A stretch of DNA of 20,475 nucleotides from a virus: the IMG/VR virus record IMGVR_UViG_3300032308_000947, positions 1 through 20,475 of that record; one strand, written 5' to 3'. The notes beneath the pieces are model-generated. The model had not been told where the DNA came from, made no database searches, and was given only the letters and a program-made list of their open reading frames with translations. This document shows, one piece after another, positions 11,752-18,039 of the stretch. The position numbers and the translations under genes are program-made. Every line of letters starts with the position of its first letter. The stretch's first letter is position 1.

Positions 11752-11927
11752 CGATTGTCTGTCTTGTAAAAACCGCCGCCTTTAAAGACGGTTGTAACAG
11801 GAGAGTAAACTCGAATTAGAGCGTAGCCACATTGTTCACAGAAGTACTTATCTTCTGGATCATTGATGCCACGCTCTTTTTCATAATCAATATCACAACT
11901 AACACATGCGTATGAATAAAGCGGCAT
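11748..11927 (-). CDS. FmdB-type zinc-ribbon protein
   Basis: A 59-residue protein on the minus strand. MPLYSYACVSCDIDYEKERG and KYFCEQCGYALIRVYSPVTT are the hallmark of the FmdB family of putative regulatory zinc ribbons: Cys8, Cys11, Cys30 and Cys33 coordinate zinc, and FKGGGFYKTD is the conserved C-terminal block. It starts at ATG 11927, whose first base is the last of the preceding TAA (TAATG), so it is coupled to the upstream minus-strand gene. The role is unknown; transcriptional regulation is only an annotation tradition. Confidence 0.88.
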   Translation of the reverse strand: MPLYSYACVSCDIDYEKERGINDPEDKYFCEQCGYALIRVYSPVTTVFKGGGFYKTDNR

Positions 11928-12067
11928 TACGAATGGGTAGTCATTACTGAAACCATCTGACCACAGTCAACGCAAGTTTCATAGGTTTTAGCGGTAAATG
12001 GGCATGAACTTTTTTCAGTAACAATATGTTTGCACCAAAACGCTTTAATTACTTCTAGTAGTTTCAT
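11927..12067 (-). CDS. Small CxxC zinc-binding protein
   Basis: A 46-residue minus-strand ORF with a strong ribosome-binding site (aggaggag) 5 nt before its ATG at 12067. It contains FWCKHIV (Cys12, His14), SSCPF (Cys22) and TCVDCGQMV (Cys32, Cys35), enough ligands for one zinc. It heads a two-gene minus-strand unit with the FmdB-type gene and diverges from the DUF7455-like gene at 12124. Confidence 0.7.
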   Translation of the reverse strand: MKLLEVIKAFWCKHIVTEKSSCPFTAKTYETCVDCGQMVSVMTTHS

Positions 12068-12111
12068 TTTTACTCCTCCTGGTATGAGTATACATTACTT
12101 GGTAAACAGGG

Positions 12112-12117
12112 CATAAT
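12112..12117 (+). promoter_or_regulatory. -10 box, leaderless start at 12124
   Basis: CATAAT is followed by 6 nt (tgggtt) and the ATG at 12124. TATACA (12089-12094), 17 nt upstream, is a weak -35 match. The 56-bp divergent region also serves the minus-strand pair. Confidence 0.5.
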
Positions 12118-12123
12118 TGGGTT

Positions 12124-12330
12124 ATGTCTACTACCTTAGAAACGCACAGGCCTATTGAAGTAGTTGAGAGGTGCGACAAATGTGGAGCCCAAGCAATGGT
12201 TCGTGCCACACTGGCAAGTGGTGAACTTTATTTTTGTGGTCATCACGCAAGAGGAACTGCTAATAAGTTAGTTTCGCAAGCCATAGTTGTGTACGACCCT
12301 AGTGGAGTATTTAATTATGGCAGGCAGTGA
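12124..12330 (+). CDS. DUF7455-like actinobacterial Cys/His zinc protein
   Basis: A 68-residue protein whose pattern CDKCGAQAMVRATLASGELY, then FCGHHARG, matches the small actinobacterial DUF7455 family: Cys17, Cys20, Cys38 and His40/His41 as zinc ligands. This family is nearly confined to Actinobacteria and their phages, which supports the host assignment. The start is leaderless. Its last 14 bases overlap the next gene. Confidence 0.82.
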   Translation: MSTTLETHRPIEVVERCDKCGAQAMVRATLASGELYFCGHHARGTANKLVSQAIVVYDPSGVFNYGRQ

Positions 12331-12682
12331 TTACTACCGTACTGGCAAAGGAATATTTGGCGGACCAGGTGGCACATATGGAAGATATGGAGTGAGTCAA
12401 ATGGCAGGTAATCTATCTTCTCAATTTGATAAAGCAGAAAACACAGAAGAAAAACAACGTCGTAGATTTGGACGTAAACGTGAGTCAGGATATTCGGGCG
12501 CAGGATTTTGGTTTGCTAACTACCCGTACATGATTGGTGCAATGAGTTCTGGTACAGATCCTCGTGAAGGAACAATACCTGGCAGAGAACAAGGAATGAA
12601 TGATTCAGGTGAATCTGCTTCAAACAATAGTGGACTAGGAAGTGGCGGAACTGCCGCAGGATTTGTTGGAGGATTAGATTAA
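12317..12682 (+). CDS. Gly/Ser-rich protein of unknown function, probable virion component
   Basis: A 121-residue protein from ATG 12317, with ggag 9 nt upstream inside the previous gene. It is Gly/Tyr-rich at the N-terminus (GGPGGTYGRYG), then charged and basic (EEKQRRRFGRKRES), with an aromatic central block (GFWFANYPYMIGAMSSGTDP) and a Gly/Ser/Asn-rich C-terminus. It is low-complexity and lacks membrane or catalytic motifs. Its place at the head of the structural-type module suggests a minor virion protein, which is inference. It overlaps the next gene by one base. Confidence 0.6.
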   Translation: MAGSDYYRTGKGIFGGPGGTYGRYGVSQMAGNLSSQFDKAENTEEKQRRRFGRKRESGYSGAGFWFANYPYMIGAMSSGTDPREGTIPGREQGMNDSGESASNNSGLGSGGTAAGFVGGLD

Positions 12683-12897
12683 TGGCTCAATTAAATCGTA
12701 AACCGTTAACTATAAATCCAAATCGTAAAACTAGAAAACAAGAATTTAGTTTTAATACTAATTTAGGTTATAAATCAAAAGCAAATCCAAGTATCGTTAC
12801 TTGGGCATCACCTGGTAAAGGCGTACAGGGTGAGTCAGTTAACTCACAGAACACTGCAAGCAAGTTCATTATAAATAGAAATTGGAAGCCGCTATAA
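12682..12897 (+). CDS. Small basic beta-type protein, unknown
   Basis: A 71-residue protein, MAQLNRKPLTINPNRKTRKQ onwards, rich in Asn, Lys and Ser, predicted extended/beta with no Cys. It is joined to the preceding gene by TAATG. No family is recognised. A TATAAT for the next gene lies at its 3' end. Confidence 0.6.
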   Translation: MAQLNRKPLTINPNRKTRKQEFSFNTNLGYKSKANPSIVTWASPGKGVQGESVNSQNTASKFIINRNWKPL

Positions 12898-12898
12898 T
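12893..12898 (+). promoter_or_regulatory. -10 box (TATAAT) upstream of the 761 aa protein
   Basis: A perfect TATAAT overlaps the stop of the preceding gene. It would start RNA near 12905, giving a leader of about 26 nt with a gagggg ribosome-binding site (12920-12925) before the TTG at 12931. No good -35 lies 16-18 nt upstream. Confidence 0.45.
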
Positions 12899-12930
12899 AT
12901 AGTTGGGCTTTAACATTCCGAGGGGAATAA

Positions 12931-15216
12931 TTGAAAATACTGCGTCCATTCGCAGCACTATCTGTAGTACGTAATATTGGAAGACTTATTTTATGTGGAG
13001 GAGTTGTTACTCTCTTCCTTGTATTTGGCATGTCTCAAGAGGTTTATGCTGAAGACAATCAAGAACAAGTTGTGGTAAGTCCTGCTCAACAAGCCGTTAA
13101 CTCAGCACTTGCTACAGCAACTACAGAAGTACAGCAGGCTATTGCAGCCACAGATACTGCCACAGCAGTTATAGCCGCAGCCATTGTTGAAAAAACTCAG
13201 GTTCAAGCAGCGGTAGATTCCGTAACCGTTCTAGTTGCAGTAGCACAAGACAAAGTAGATGTTGCTCAATCTGCCATAGATATAGTCACTGCAATTGATA
13301 CATCGACTGTTCAAATAAAACAAGACTCTCTAGTTATTGTTGATGCACAAACAAGTGTTATAAATGCAACAAATGCTATTAATGCCATCGACACCTCTAC
13401 GGCACAAATACAAATTACTGAATTAATTGTTGCCAAGGCTCAAGCAGACACTGCAACAGCCACTGCTCAAACCGAACTAACCCAAGCAAACATTGCAATT
13501 GATAATGCCCAAACAGCAGTAAATAACTTACAAGCCACAATTGGAACTAGTACAAATGTTCTTGCTGGCGTAGATGATGCTGGAGTTAGAATGAATCTAC
13601 CATTTGATTTATTAATGGGTGGGACTCTTTACAACAATGTTTATGTAGGATCAAATGCAACAGTTACATTTGGTGTAAATCAAGGTAGCACATACCATAC
13701 GACACCAAATGCTCCGTCAATTTCTATTGCAGGTTGGGATTGGACAACTTGGAGTACAGGAACTGGAATTACATATGCAACAACAGAATCTACCTTAGAT
13801 ATTGCTTGGGACTTAAGGCCGTATCCACAACAGGATGCTTCTACACAGATGGTTCAAGTAAGATTTAATGCTGATGTAAATCCAGTTAACGGTGCATGGA
13901 AAGCAGATGTAACTGCAAATGGTCCAATACCAAATCAAGCAAGATTTAATATTAGAGAAACAACTAATGGTGCTATTACTCCTATTATTGATACAAATAT
14001 GGGCTCAGGATTTGCTGGACAAATAAGTCAGGGACCAGAGTTTACTCCAATTGTTAACAATAATACTTCAGGTATTCAAGCAGCAGTAGATGCAGCAAAT
14101 GCAACCATTGCACAATTAAACTCAAGCCTTACTCCAGTTGTTGCTCAAAATACAACTAATACAATCAACAAAAACAACATTGGTAGCACAAACTTTTTTA
14201 CTAATACTTTAACTTTAGCGTCATTAACAAAAACATCTCTTCAAGCAATATTAGATACTAAAGAAGCAGAATTAAACTTTGCAATTAGTTTAATTCCCGA
14301 GGTTGTTGTGGTTCCAGAACCTCAACCTTCTCCTCAGCCTCAACCAGAGCCAATCTTTGAAGGAGTCCCTGATTTTCAACCAGAGTTTGTTGAACCGCCT
14401 GTTGAAACCGTTCCTGACGTTCCTGTTGAAGAAGAGATACAACCAACCCCAGAACCTGAGACTGTTCCTGAGCCAGAACCAGAAGTCGATCTTGAGCCTG
14501 CTCCAGAGCCTGAATTAACTCCTGATGATTCATCTGAAACCTCCTTAGAAGAACAAGAGTCTATAGTAAGTGATTTTATGGATGATGGCGAATTATCAGA
14601 GTCTGATGCGCAAGCAGTGTTAGATGCTTTAAATTCAGATGGAGAAATTACTCAAGAAGAAGTAACTAATCTTGCAGAAATATTATCTGAAGATGGAGAG
14701 TTTACTGAAGCAGAACGAGAACTAGTTGCAGAAGCCTTAATTGAGTCTGCAGGTGAAGAAGCAGTGACTTCTGAAGCAATTAAAGAAGCAGGACTAACTT
14801 ATGAAGATTTACCAGCAGAAACTCCTGTTGAGGTTCGCCAAGATGAAAATGGTAATGAAGTTATAATTACTGCAGAAGTAGCAGCGGCACTTACTGTACT
14901 AGAAAGTCCTGCTGAATTTATTGGTGCAATATTTGATGATCCAGGACAAGCATTAACAGCCGTACTAAATATCGGTGCTGACATGTCTACTGAAGAGCGA
15001 GAAGAGTCAGAGAAAATTATTGTTGCAGCAGTAATTGCGGGACAAGCCGCTATTAATGCAGCAACAATGGCAGCAACAGGTGCTGCAACAACTGCCGCAG
15101 TTAGTGCAGCAGGAACTGCAACAGGAGGAACAACACCAACAAGTGGTGGAGGTGCTGGCGGTCCTGCCGCTGGCAATGACAAACCAAAGAGAACGGTTAG
15201 GAGACGTAAGCCGTGA
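12931..15216 (+). CDS. Large exported, coiled-coil/Pro-rich protein with EF-hand-like repeats (tail or surface protein)
   Basis: A 761-residue protein with a TTG start supported by gagggg. Residues 1-40 look like a signal peptide or anchor (GRLILCGGVVTLFLVFGM, then VYA before EDN). Residues 45-205 are Ala/Thr/Val-rich helical repeats containing two near-identical AIDTS-x2-QI blocks. Residues 210-375 form a beta-rich, Gly/aromatic domain (MNLPFDLLMGGTLYNNVYVG, later AGWDWTTWSTGTG). A second helical stretch follows, then a Pro-Glu repeat spacer (about 455-530). Residues 543-603 hold three DDGE/SDGE/EDGE helix-loop repeats resembling degenerate EF-hands. The C-terminus has hydrophobic Ala-rich helices and a Gly/basic tail. 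It is possibly a fibre or phage-encoded surface adhesin. Confidence 0.7.
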   Translation: MKILRPFAALSVVRNIGRLILCGGVVTLFLVFGMSQEVYAEDNQEQVVVSPAQQAVNSALATATTEVQQAIAATDTATAVIAAAIVEKTQVQAAVDSVTVLVAVAQDKVDVAQSAIDIVTAIDTSTVQIKQDSLVIVDAQTSVINATNAINAIDTSTAQIQITELIVAKAQADTATATAQTELTQANIAIDNAQTAVNNLQATIGTSTNVLAGVDDAGVRMNLPFDLLMGGTLYNNVYVGSNATVTFGVNQGSTYHTTPNAPSISIAGWDWTTWSTGTGITYATTESTLDIAWDLRPYPQQDASTQMVQVRFNADVNPVNGAWKADVTANGPIPNQARFNIRETTNGAITPIIDTNMGSGFAGQISQGPEFTPIVNNNTSGIQAAVDAANATIAQLNSSLTPVVAQNTTNTINKNNIGSTNFFTNTLTLASLTKTSLQAILDTKEAELNFAISLIPEVVVVPEPQPSPQPQPEPIFEGVPDFQPEFVEPPVETVPDVPVEEEIQPTPEPETVPEPEPEVDLEPAPEPELTPDDSSETSLEEQESIVSDFMDDGELSESDAQAVLDALNSDGEITQEEVTNLAEILSEDGEFTEAERELVAEALIESAGEEAVTSEAIKEAGLTYEDLPAETPVEVRQDENGNEVIITAEVAAALTVLESPAEFIGAIFDDPGQALTAVLNIGADMSTEEREESEKIIVAAVIAGQAAINAATMAATGAATTAAVSAAGTATGGTTPTSGGGAGGPAAGNDKPKRTVRRRKP

Positions 15217-15377
15217 AGATATTAAAAGATATGGTTGACCAACTCTGGACATTACTTGGCATGTTTATTGCCTGGGTAGTTTTAGACGGAAGTGCAAAAA
15301 CCATAGTCGGATATGCAATTGTTGGAACTTTAATTGCATGGGCAGTTACGTATCCACTGCGTAATCGAGAAGATTAA
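15213..15377 (+). CDS. Small two-helix membrane protein
   Basis: A 54-residue ORF with a GTG start overlapping the preceding TGA (GTGA). It has two hydrophobic helices: about residues 10-25 (QLWTLLGMFIAWVVLDG) and 30-47 (TIVGYAIVGTLIAWAVTYP), then a basic end PLRNRED. I recall similar W-V-V-L-x-G-S-A-K membrane mini-proteins in aquatic phages; a holin-like role is possible. It stands directly before two further small membrane-associated genes. Confidence 0.65.
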   Translation: MKILKDMVDQLWTLLGMFIAWVVLDGSAKTIVGYAIVGTLIAWAVTYPLRNRED

Positions 15378-15420
15378 GGGATTATTTGTTCTTGAGGTTG
15401 GGCACTTTGTAAGGAGAAGT

Positions 15421-15615
15421 ATGGATAAGAAAGCACTAGAAGCCGCAGCAGGTACGTACCTACGTGCAGCAGCCGCAGCGGTTGCCGCTTTGTATATGAG
15501 CGGTATTACAGATCCAAAGACTTTAGCAAATGCTTTTATTGCAGGTCTTCTCGGTCCATTGGCCAAAGCATTAAATCCAAAGGATCCGTCCTACGGATTT
15601 GGCGCTAAGAAGTAA
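15421..15615 (+). CDS. Small Ala-rich membrane protein, putative holin
   Basis: A 64-residue protein from ATG 15421 with a strong ribosome-binding site (aaggagaag); the frame is open further upstream but that region belongs to the preceding gene. MDKKALEAAAGTYLRAAAAA leads into an amphipathic or transmembrane helix (VAALYMSG), then TLANAFIAGLLGPLAKAL and NPKDPSYGFG. The plan of two short helices and a conserved ALNPxDPxxG tail is common in phage holin-like or tail-associated proteins. It is a candidate holin, together with its neighbours. Confidence 0.65.
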   Translation: MDKKALEAAAGTYLRAAAAAVAALYMSGITDPKTLANAFIAGLLGPLAKALNPKDPSYGFGAKK

Positions 15616-15639
15616 CTTCAAGAAAGGTAAATAAGTCGG

Positions 15640-16011
15640 ATGACCAACAATATGATAATCACTATCTTTGCAACGGTTGGAATAATAACCGCAGCCCTAT
15701 TAGGGCTTCGTCAATTAGTTGAACCTTATAAAGAAAAGGCAGATTTATTTATGAGTTGGTTTGAAGATTTTAAACGAGATTGGTCTGGAGAAGAGGAGTC
15801 TCCAGGCCGAGATCGTGTTCCAGGAGTTATGGAGAGATTAAATCGCCTAGACGGAGAACTTTCCAGTAATGGCGGAAGTTCAACAAAAGATGTAGTAAAT
15901 AAAATGTATGACAACCAGGGAGTCCTAATGGAGGCCTTTGTTGAAATGGGAGAGCGTTTAATTAGCATTGAAGAACATCTAGCAGTTAGCAAGTCTAAAG
16001 AACCTCTTTAA
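15640..16011 (+). CDS. DUF2746-like single-pass membrane protein
   Basis: A 123-residue protein. A single N-terminal transmembrane segment (about residues 5-23, IITIFATVGIITAALLGL) is followed by a helical cytoplasmic part. RVPGVMERLNRLDGELSSNG and then GSSTKDVVNKMYD (about 59-92) resemble the conserved signature of DUF2746 proteins, found in actinobacteriophages. The C-terminal helix (VLMEAFVEMGERLISIEEHL) is probably coiled coil. The third in a row of small membrane proteins, it may cooperate with them in lysis or membrane attachment. Confidence 0.65.
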   Translation: MTNNMIITIFATVGIITAALLGLRQLVEPYKEKADLFMSWFEDFKRDWSGEEESPGRDRVPGVMERLNRLDGELSSNGGSSTKDVVNKMYDNQGVLMEAFVEMGERLISIEEHLAVSKSKEPL

Positions 16012-16025
16012 GAGATGATATACCT

Positions 16026-16421
16026 ATGAGTATGCAGACCCCAAACGATCCAAACCCATTTGCTGTAGCAGGTAGGTTTTTGGCTAGCAAGTACAAAGAA
16101 GGGGCACGTTCTCAACGTGACTCTGATCAAATGAACTTAACTCAAACAACTCTAGCAATGCATGCGGCTCAACATGAGGCAACAACTAGAAGCACCGCTC
16201 AACAAGCACGTCTTGCTGAAAGGTCTGCAAAAGCAAGTCACGGAAGAACAATGCACTTTGCAGAGAGCGTGCAAGGTTTTGCACAACCAGGAACACAAGT
16301 ATCTGTAAAGTATGGAGATGCGTCTGCAAGTTATACCTCTAAAATGTCAACTCCTACTGCTGTTTCAAAACCAGGAAGAGTTCCTGTTAAGAAAGTAAGA
16401 GGCGGAAAGAAAGTTCCGTAA
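16026..16421 (+). CDS. Hydrophilic protein, unknown
   Basis: A 131-residue protein. The N-terminus MSMQTPNDPNPFAVAGRFLA precedes a long Gln/Ala/Arg-rich helix (about residues 40-80, including HAAQHEATTRSTAQQARLAE), then a short beta-like part (QVSVKYGDASASYTS) and a basic tail. No motif is recognised. It shares one base with the next gene (TAATG), and its helical Gln-rich build would fit a virion assembly or scaffold protein. Confidence 0.6.
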   Translation: MSMQTPNDPNPFAVAGRFLASKYKEGARSQRDSDQMNLTQTTLAMHAAQHEATTRSTAQQARLAERSAKASHGRTMHFAESVQGFAQPGTQVSVKYGDASASYTSKMSTPTAVSKPGRVPVKKVRGGKKVP

Positions 16422-16771
16422 TGGCTGGTGCAATAGATAAAGGCCATCAGTCCTATAATGATTTTAACTCTGGTGCTGAAGCAAAACAGGCGCCGCTATC
16501 TGCAATTGATAAAAAGATTTTAAACTTTGCTATGAAAGTTTCAAGGAATCCAGCAATAAAGACTCACGGTCAGATACTACGTAATTTTGGTATGTACCCA
16601 CCTGAGTTCTGGACTCGTGCTCAAAACCTTTCAGATCACCCAGAGGTTGACCCACAATCTAAGGAACAACTGTCTAGGATATTTTCTGAACCATCACGTC
16701 CAGGACCAATGACTGGTGGAGCACCTATAGATGTTTATGGTAAACAGTTTTCTCATGGAGTGGAGTGGTAA
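16421..16771 (+). CDS. DUF3263-like helix-turn-helix protein
   Basis: A 116-residue protein. Residues 25-90 match the pattern of actinobacterial DUF3263 proteins, which are small sigma-region-4-like helical domains: LSAIDKKILNFAMKVSRNPA, then QILRNFGMYPPEFWTRAQNL, then HPEVDPQSKEQLSRI. The actinobacterial domain has L-x-x-x-D-x-x-I-L-x-F, a middle F-G-M-x2-x-x-[YF][YW] and a final R-L. The C-terminus ends GKQFSHGVEW, nearly the same octamer as the N-terminus of the gene at 5670. A regulatory or head-completion function is possible. It overlaps neighbours by one base on both sides. Confidence 0.65.
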   Translation: MAGAIDKGHQSYNDFNSGAEAKQAPLSAIDKKILNFAMKVSRNPAIKTHGQILRNFGMYPPEFWTRAQNLSDHPEVDPQSKEQLSRIFSEPSRPGPMTGGAPIDVYGKQFSHGVEW

Positions 16772-17016
16772 TGAATTGTGTTAATTGTGACAGACGAGCA
16801 ATGTTTGAGTATAAAATTTCAAAAGTAGAATCTATTTTGTATTGTGGTAAGTGTTTGCCTTCCTTTTTAAATGAACGTAAAAAAGCAGGGTTGTTAACCA
16901 TTACCGAAGAGTACAAGGAAGATCAAACATCAGCACTTGCGGCTTTAAAACCTGCAACTACTGAATCCGTTGAAGCACCAAAGAAGAAGGCTGCATCTAA
17001 AAAGTCGGAAAAATAA
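16771..17016 (+). CDS. Zinc-ribbon protein with Ala/Lys-rich tail
   Basis: An 81-residue protein starting within the previous stop (TAATG). CVNCDRRAMFEY (Cys3, Cys6) and LYCGKCLPSFL (two Cys) form a four-Cys zinc ribbon of about 30 residues. The tail is acidic then Lys/Ala-rich (EAPKKKAASKKSEK). It has the same general plan as the DUF7455-like gene. The following gene begins immediately after its stop. Confidence 0.7.
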   Translation: MNCVNCDRRAMFEYKISKVESILYCGKCLPSFLNERKKAGLLTITEEYKEDQTSALAALKPATTESVEAPKKKAASKKSEK

Positions 17017-17256
17017 ATGAAGTTAATTCGTAAGTTTGCAGTGCAGGGCCATGCCATTCCAAAGTCTTCTCATGCTCCTAGGGGTCCATTTCCTCCAGAA
17101 GTTTTAGCGGGACCACAAATGGAGCAGGACCTTGAACATGCTGATTCTTTACATGTGGCATTAGATGATGTCAGGTTTTTTAAATGTAAAGATTGTGAAC
17201 GTATTCTAGAAGAGTTAGAGTTAGAAGAACATCAATGTGATGAGTGGGATGATTAA
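17017..17256 (+). CDS. Small protein with C-terminal Cys/His zinc site
   Basis: A 79-residue protein: a basic N-terminus (MKLIRKFAVQGHAIPKSSHA), a Pro-rich stretch, and a C-terminal zinc-finger-like unit, FKCKDCERILEELELEEHQC (C-x2-C, 13 residues, then H-x-C). The end is acidic. It is the last gene before a promoter and hairpin, so it probably ends the transcription unit. Confidence 0.65.
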   Translation: MKLIRKFAVQGHAIPKSSHAPRGPFPPEVLAGPQMEQDLEHADSLHVALDDVRFFKCKDCERILEELELEEHQCDEWDD

Positions 17257-17259
17257 ACC

Positions 17260-17288
17260 CTGACATTTTAACTATCTTCTTGGATACT
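17260..17288 (+). promoter_or_regulatory. Sigma-70-type promoter for the PASTA-protein unit
   Basis: CTGACA (17260-17265), a 17-nt spacer and GATACT (17283-17288) form the best conventional promoter seen in the window (5/6 and 4/6 to consensus). Transcription would start near 17295, with a leader of about 55 nt before the ATG at 17349. Confidence 0.6.
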
Positions 17289-17299
17289 TGCTTTTAAGG

Positions 17300-17318
17300 T
17301 CCCCTAAGCGCATGGGGA
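17300..17318 (+). other. Leader hairpin upstream of the PASTA protein
   Basis: tcccc (17300-17304) pairs with gggga (17314-17318) over a 9-nt loop, close to the predicted 5' end of the transcript. A 10-bp palindrome, tctctagaga (17328-17337), follows and overlaps the purine-rich ribosome-binding region. It may stabilise an abundant mRNA or, alternatively, be a weak terminator for the previous unit. Confidence 0.35.
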
Positions 17319-17348
17319 AAATAAACCTCTCTAGAGAAAGAAGAAAAC

Positions 17349-18020
17349 ATGGCAGTAAATAACAACGGTAATCTTTTAGATACCGCTGGTGAAGTCGCAA
17401 TTGATTTTGTATGGGGAAATCTTCCTATGCAACCAAACGACGTTCGTCCAAATGCCGTAAGTGCAGTTGGCACACCAGGTCGTCTTGATCCATTATTAGA
17501 TAATCACATCACCGCTCTATCTGGATGGGGTGGATATCCTTTATTTGCCGCAAACAGTGCAGGAGAAGATGTCGCAGGTCCAACCGATTACGTACTTGTA
17601 CCAAGCGTAGTTGGTTTAACAACAGCAGAAGCAACTGACGCAATGAAAGATGCAAGTCTTGTTCCAACAACTGCAGCAGCAGCAGCAAATGCTGCAAAGA
17701 CAGTAACTGCTCTACAACGTGTTGCAGGTACAACCGTTCTTCAAGTTGCTGTAGCAAGTCACGGCTATTCTATTGGTCAAAAAGTAACACTTGCAGGACT
17801 TAGTGCTGATTTCAATGGAACCTATTCAGTTACTACTGTTGCAAGTGCAAACCAAATTAACGTAACAACAACTGAAACTACTTCATATAACGCATCTGGT
17901 CTTTCTGGAACCGTTGCTGGAGTTGCAGGAACTATAAAGACTCAATCAGTTGCAGCAGGAGCAAACAACATCTCTGTAGGTGCAGCAGTAACAATTACAC
18001 CATTCGCAGCAGCATCTTAA
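17349..18020 (+). CDS. Structural-type protein with split PASTA domain
   Basis: A 223-residue Ala/Thr/Val-rich protein preceded by agaaagaaga. Residues 1-80 are not recognised (DFVWGNLPMQPNDVRP, then GWGGYPLF). Residues 81-106 begin a PASTA domain: YVLVPSVVGLTTAEATDAMK, then DASLV. Its expected continuation, GTIKTQSVAAGANNISVGAA then VTITP, appears only at 194-218. Between them, about residues 119-190 form a separate beta domain (HGYSIGQKVTLAGLSADFNG, then TYSVTTVASANQINV), a type common in phage virion proteins. It has its own promoter and leader, consistent with high expression; a decoration or fibre-type virion role is inferred. Confidence 0.7.
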   Translation: MAVNNNGNLLDTAGEVAIDFVWGNLPMQPNDVRPNAVSAVGTPGRLDPLLDNHITALSGWGGYPLFAANSAGEDVAGPTDYVLVPSVVGLTTAEATDAMKDASLVPTTAAAAANAAKTVTALQRVAGTTVLQVAVASHGYSIGQKVTLAGLSADFNGTYSVTTVASANQINVTTTETTSYNASGLSGTVAGVAGTIKTQSVAAGANNISVGAAVTITPFAAAS

Positions 18021-18039
18021 TCGGAGTCTAAATAGACAA

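Noticed and set aside
14285-14533. Gln/Leu-rich frames on both strands in 14285-14533
   Set aside because: They are shadows of the Pro-Glu spacer of the 761 aa protein; low complexity explains the long open frames.
15007-15252. Cys/Ser-rich minus-strand frame that looks like a metallothionein
   Set aside because: It is the complement of Gln/Ala/Thr-rich repeats (GCA/ACA codons) in the 761 aa gene and lacks start signals.
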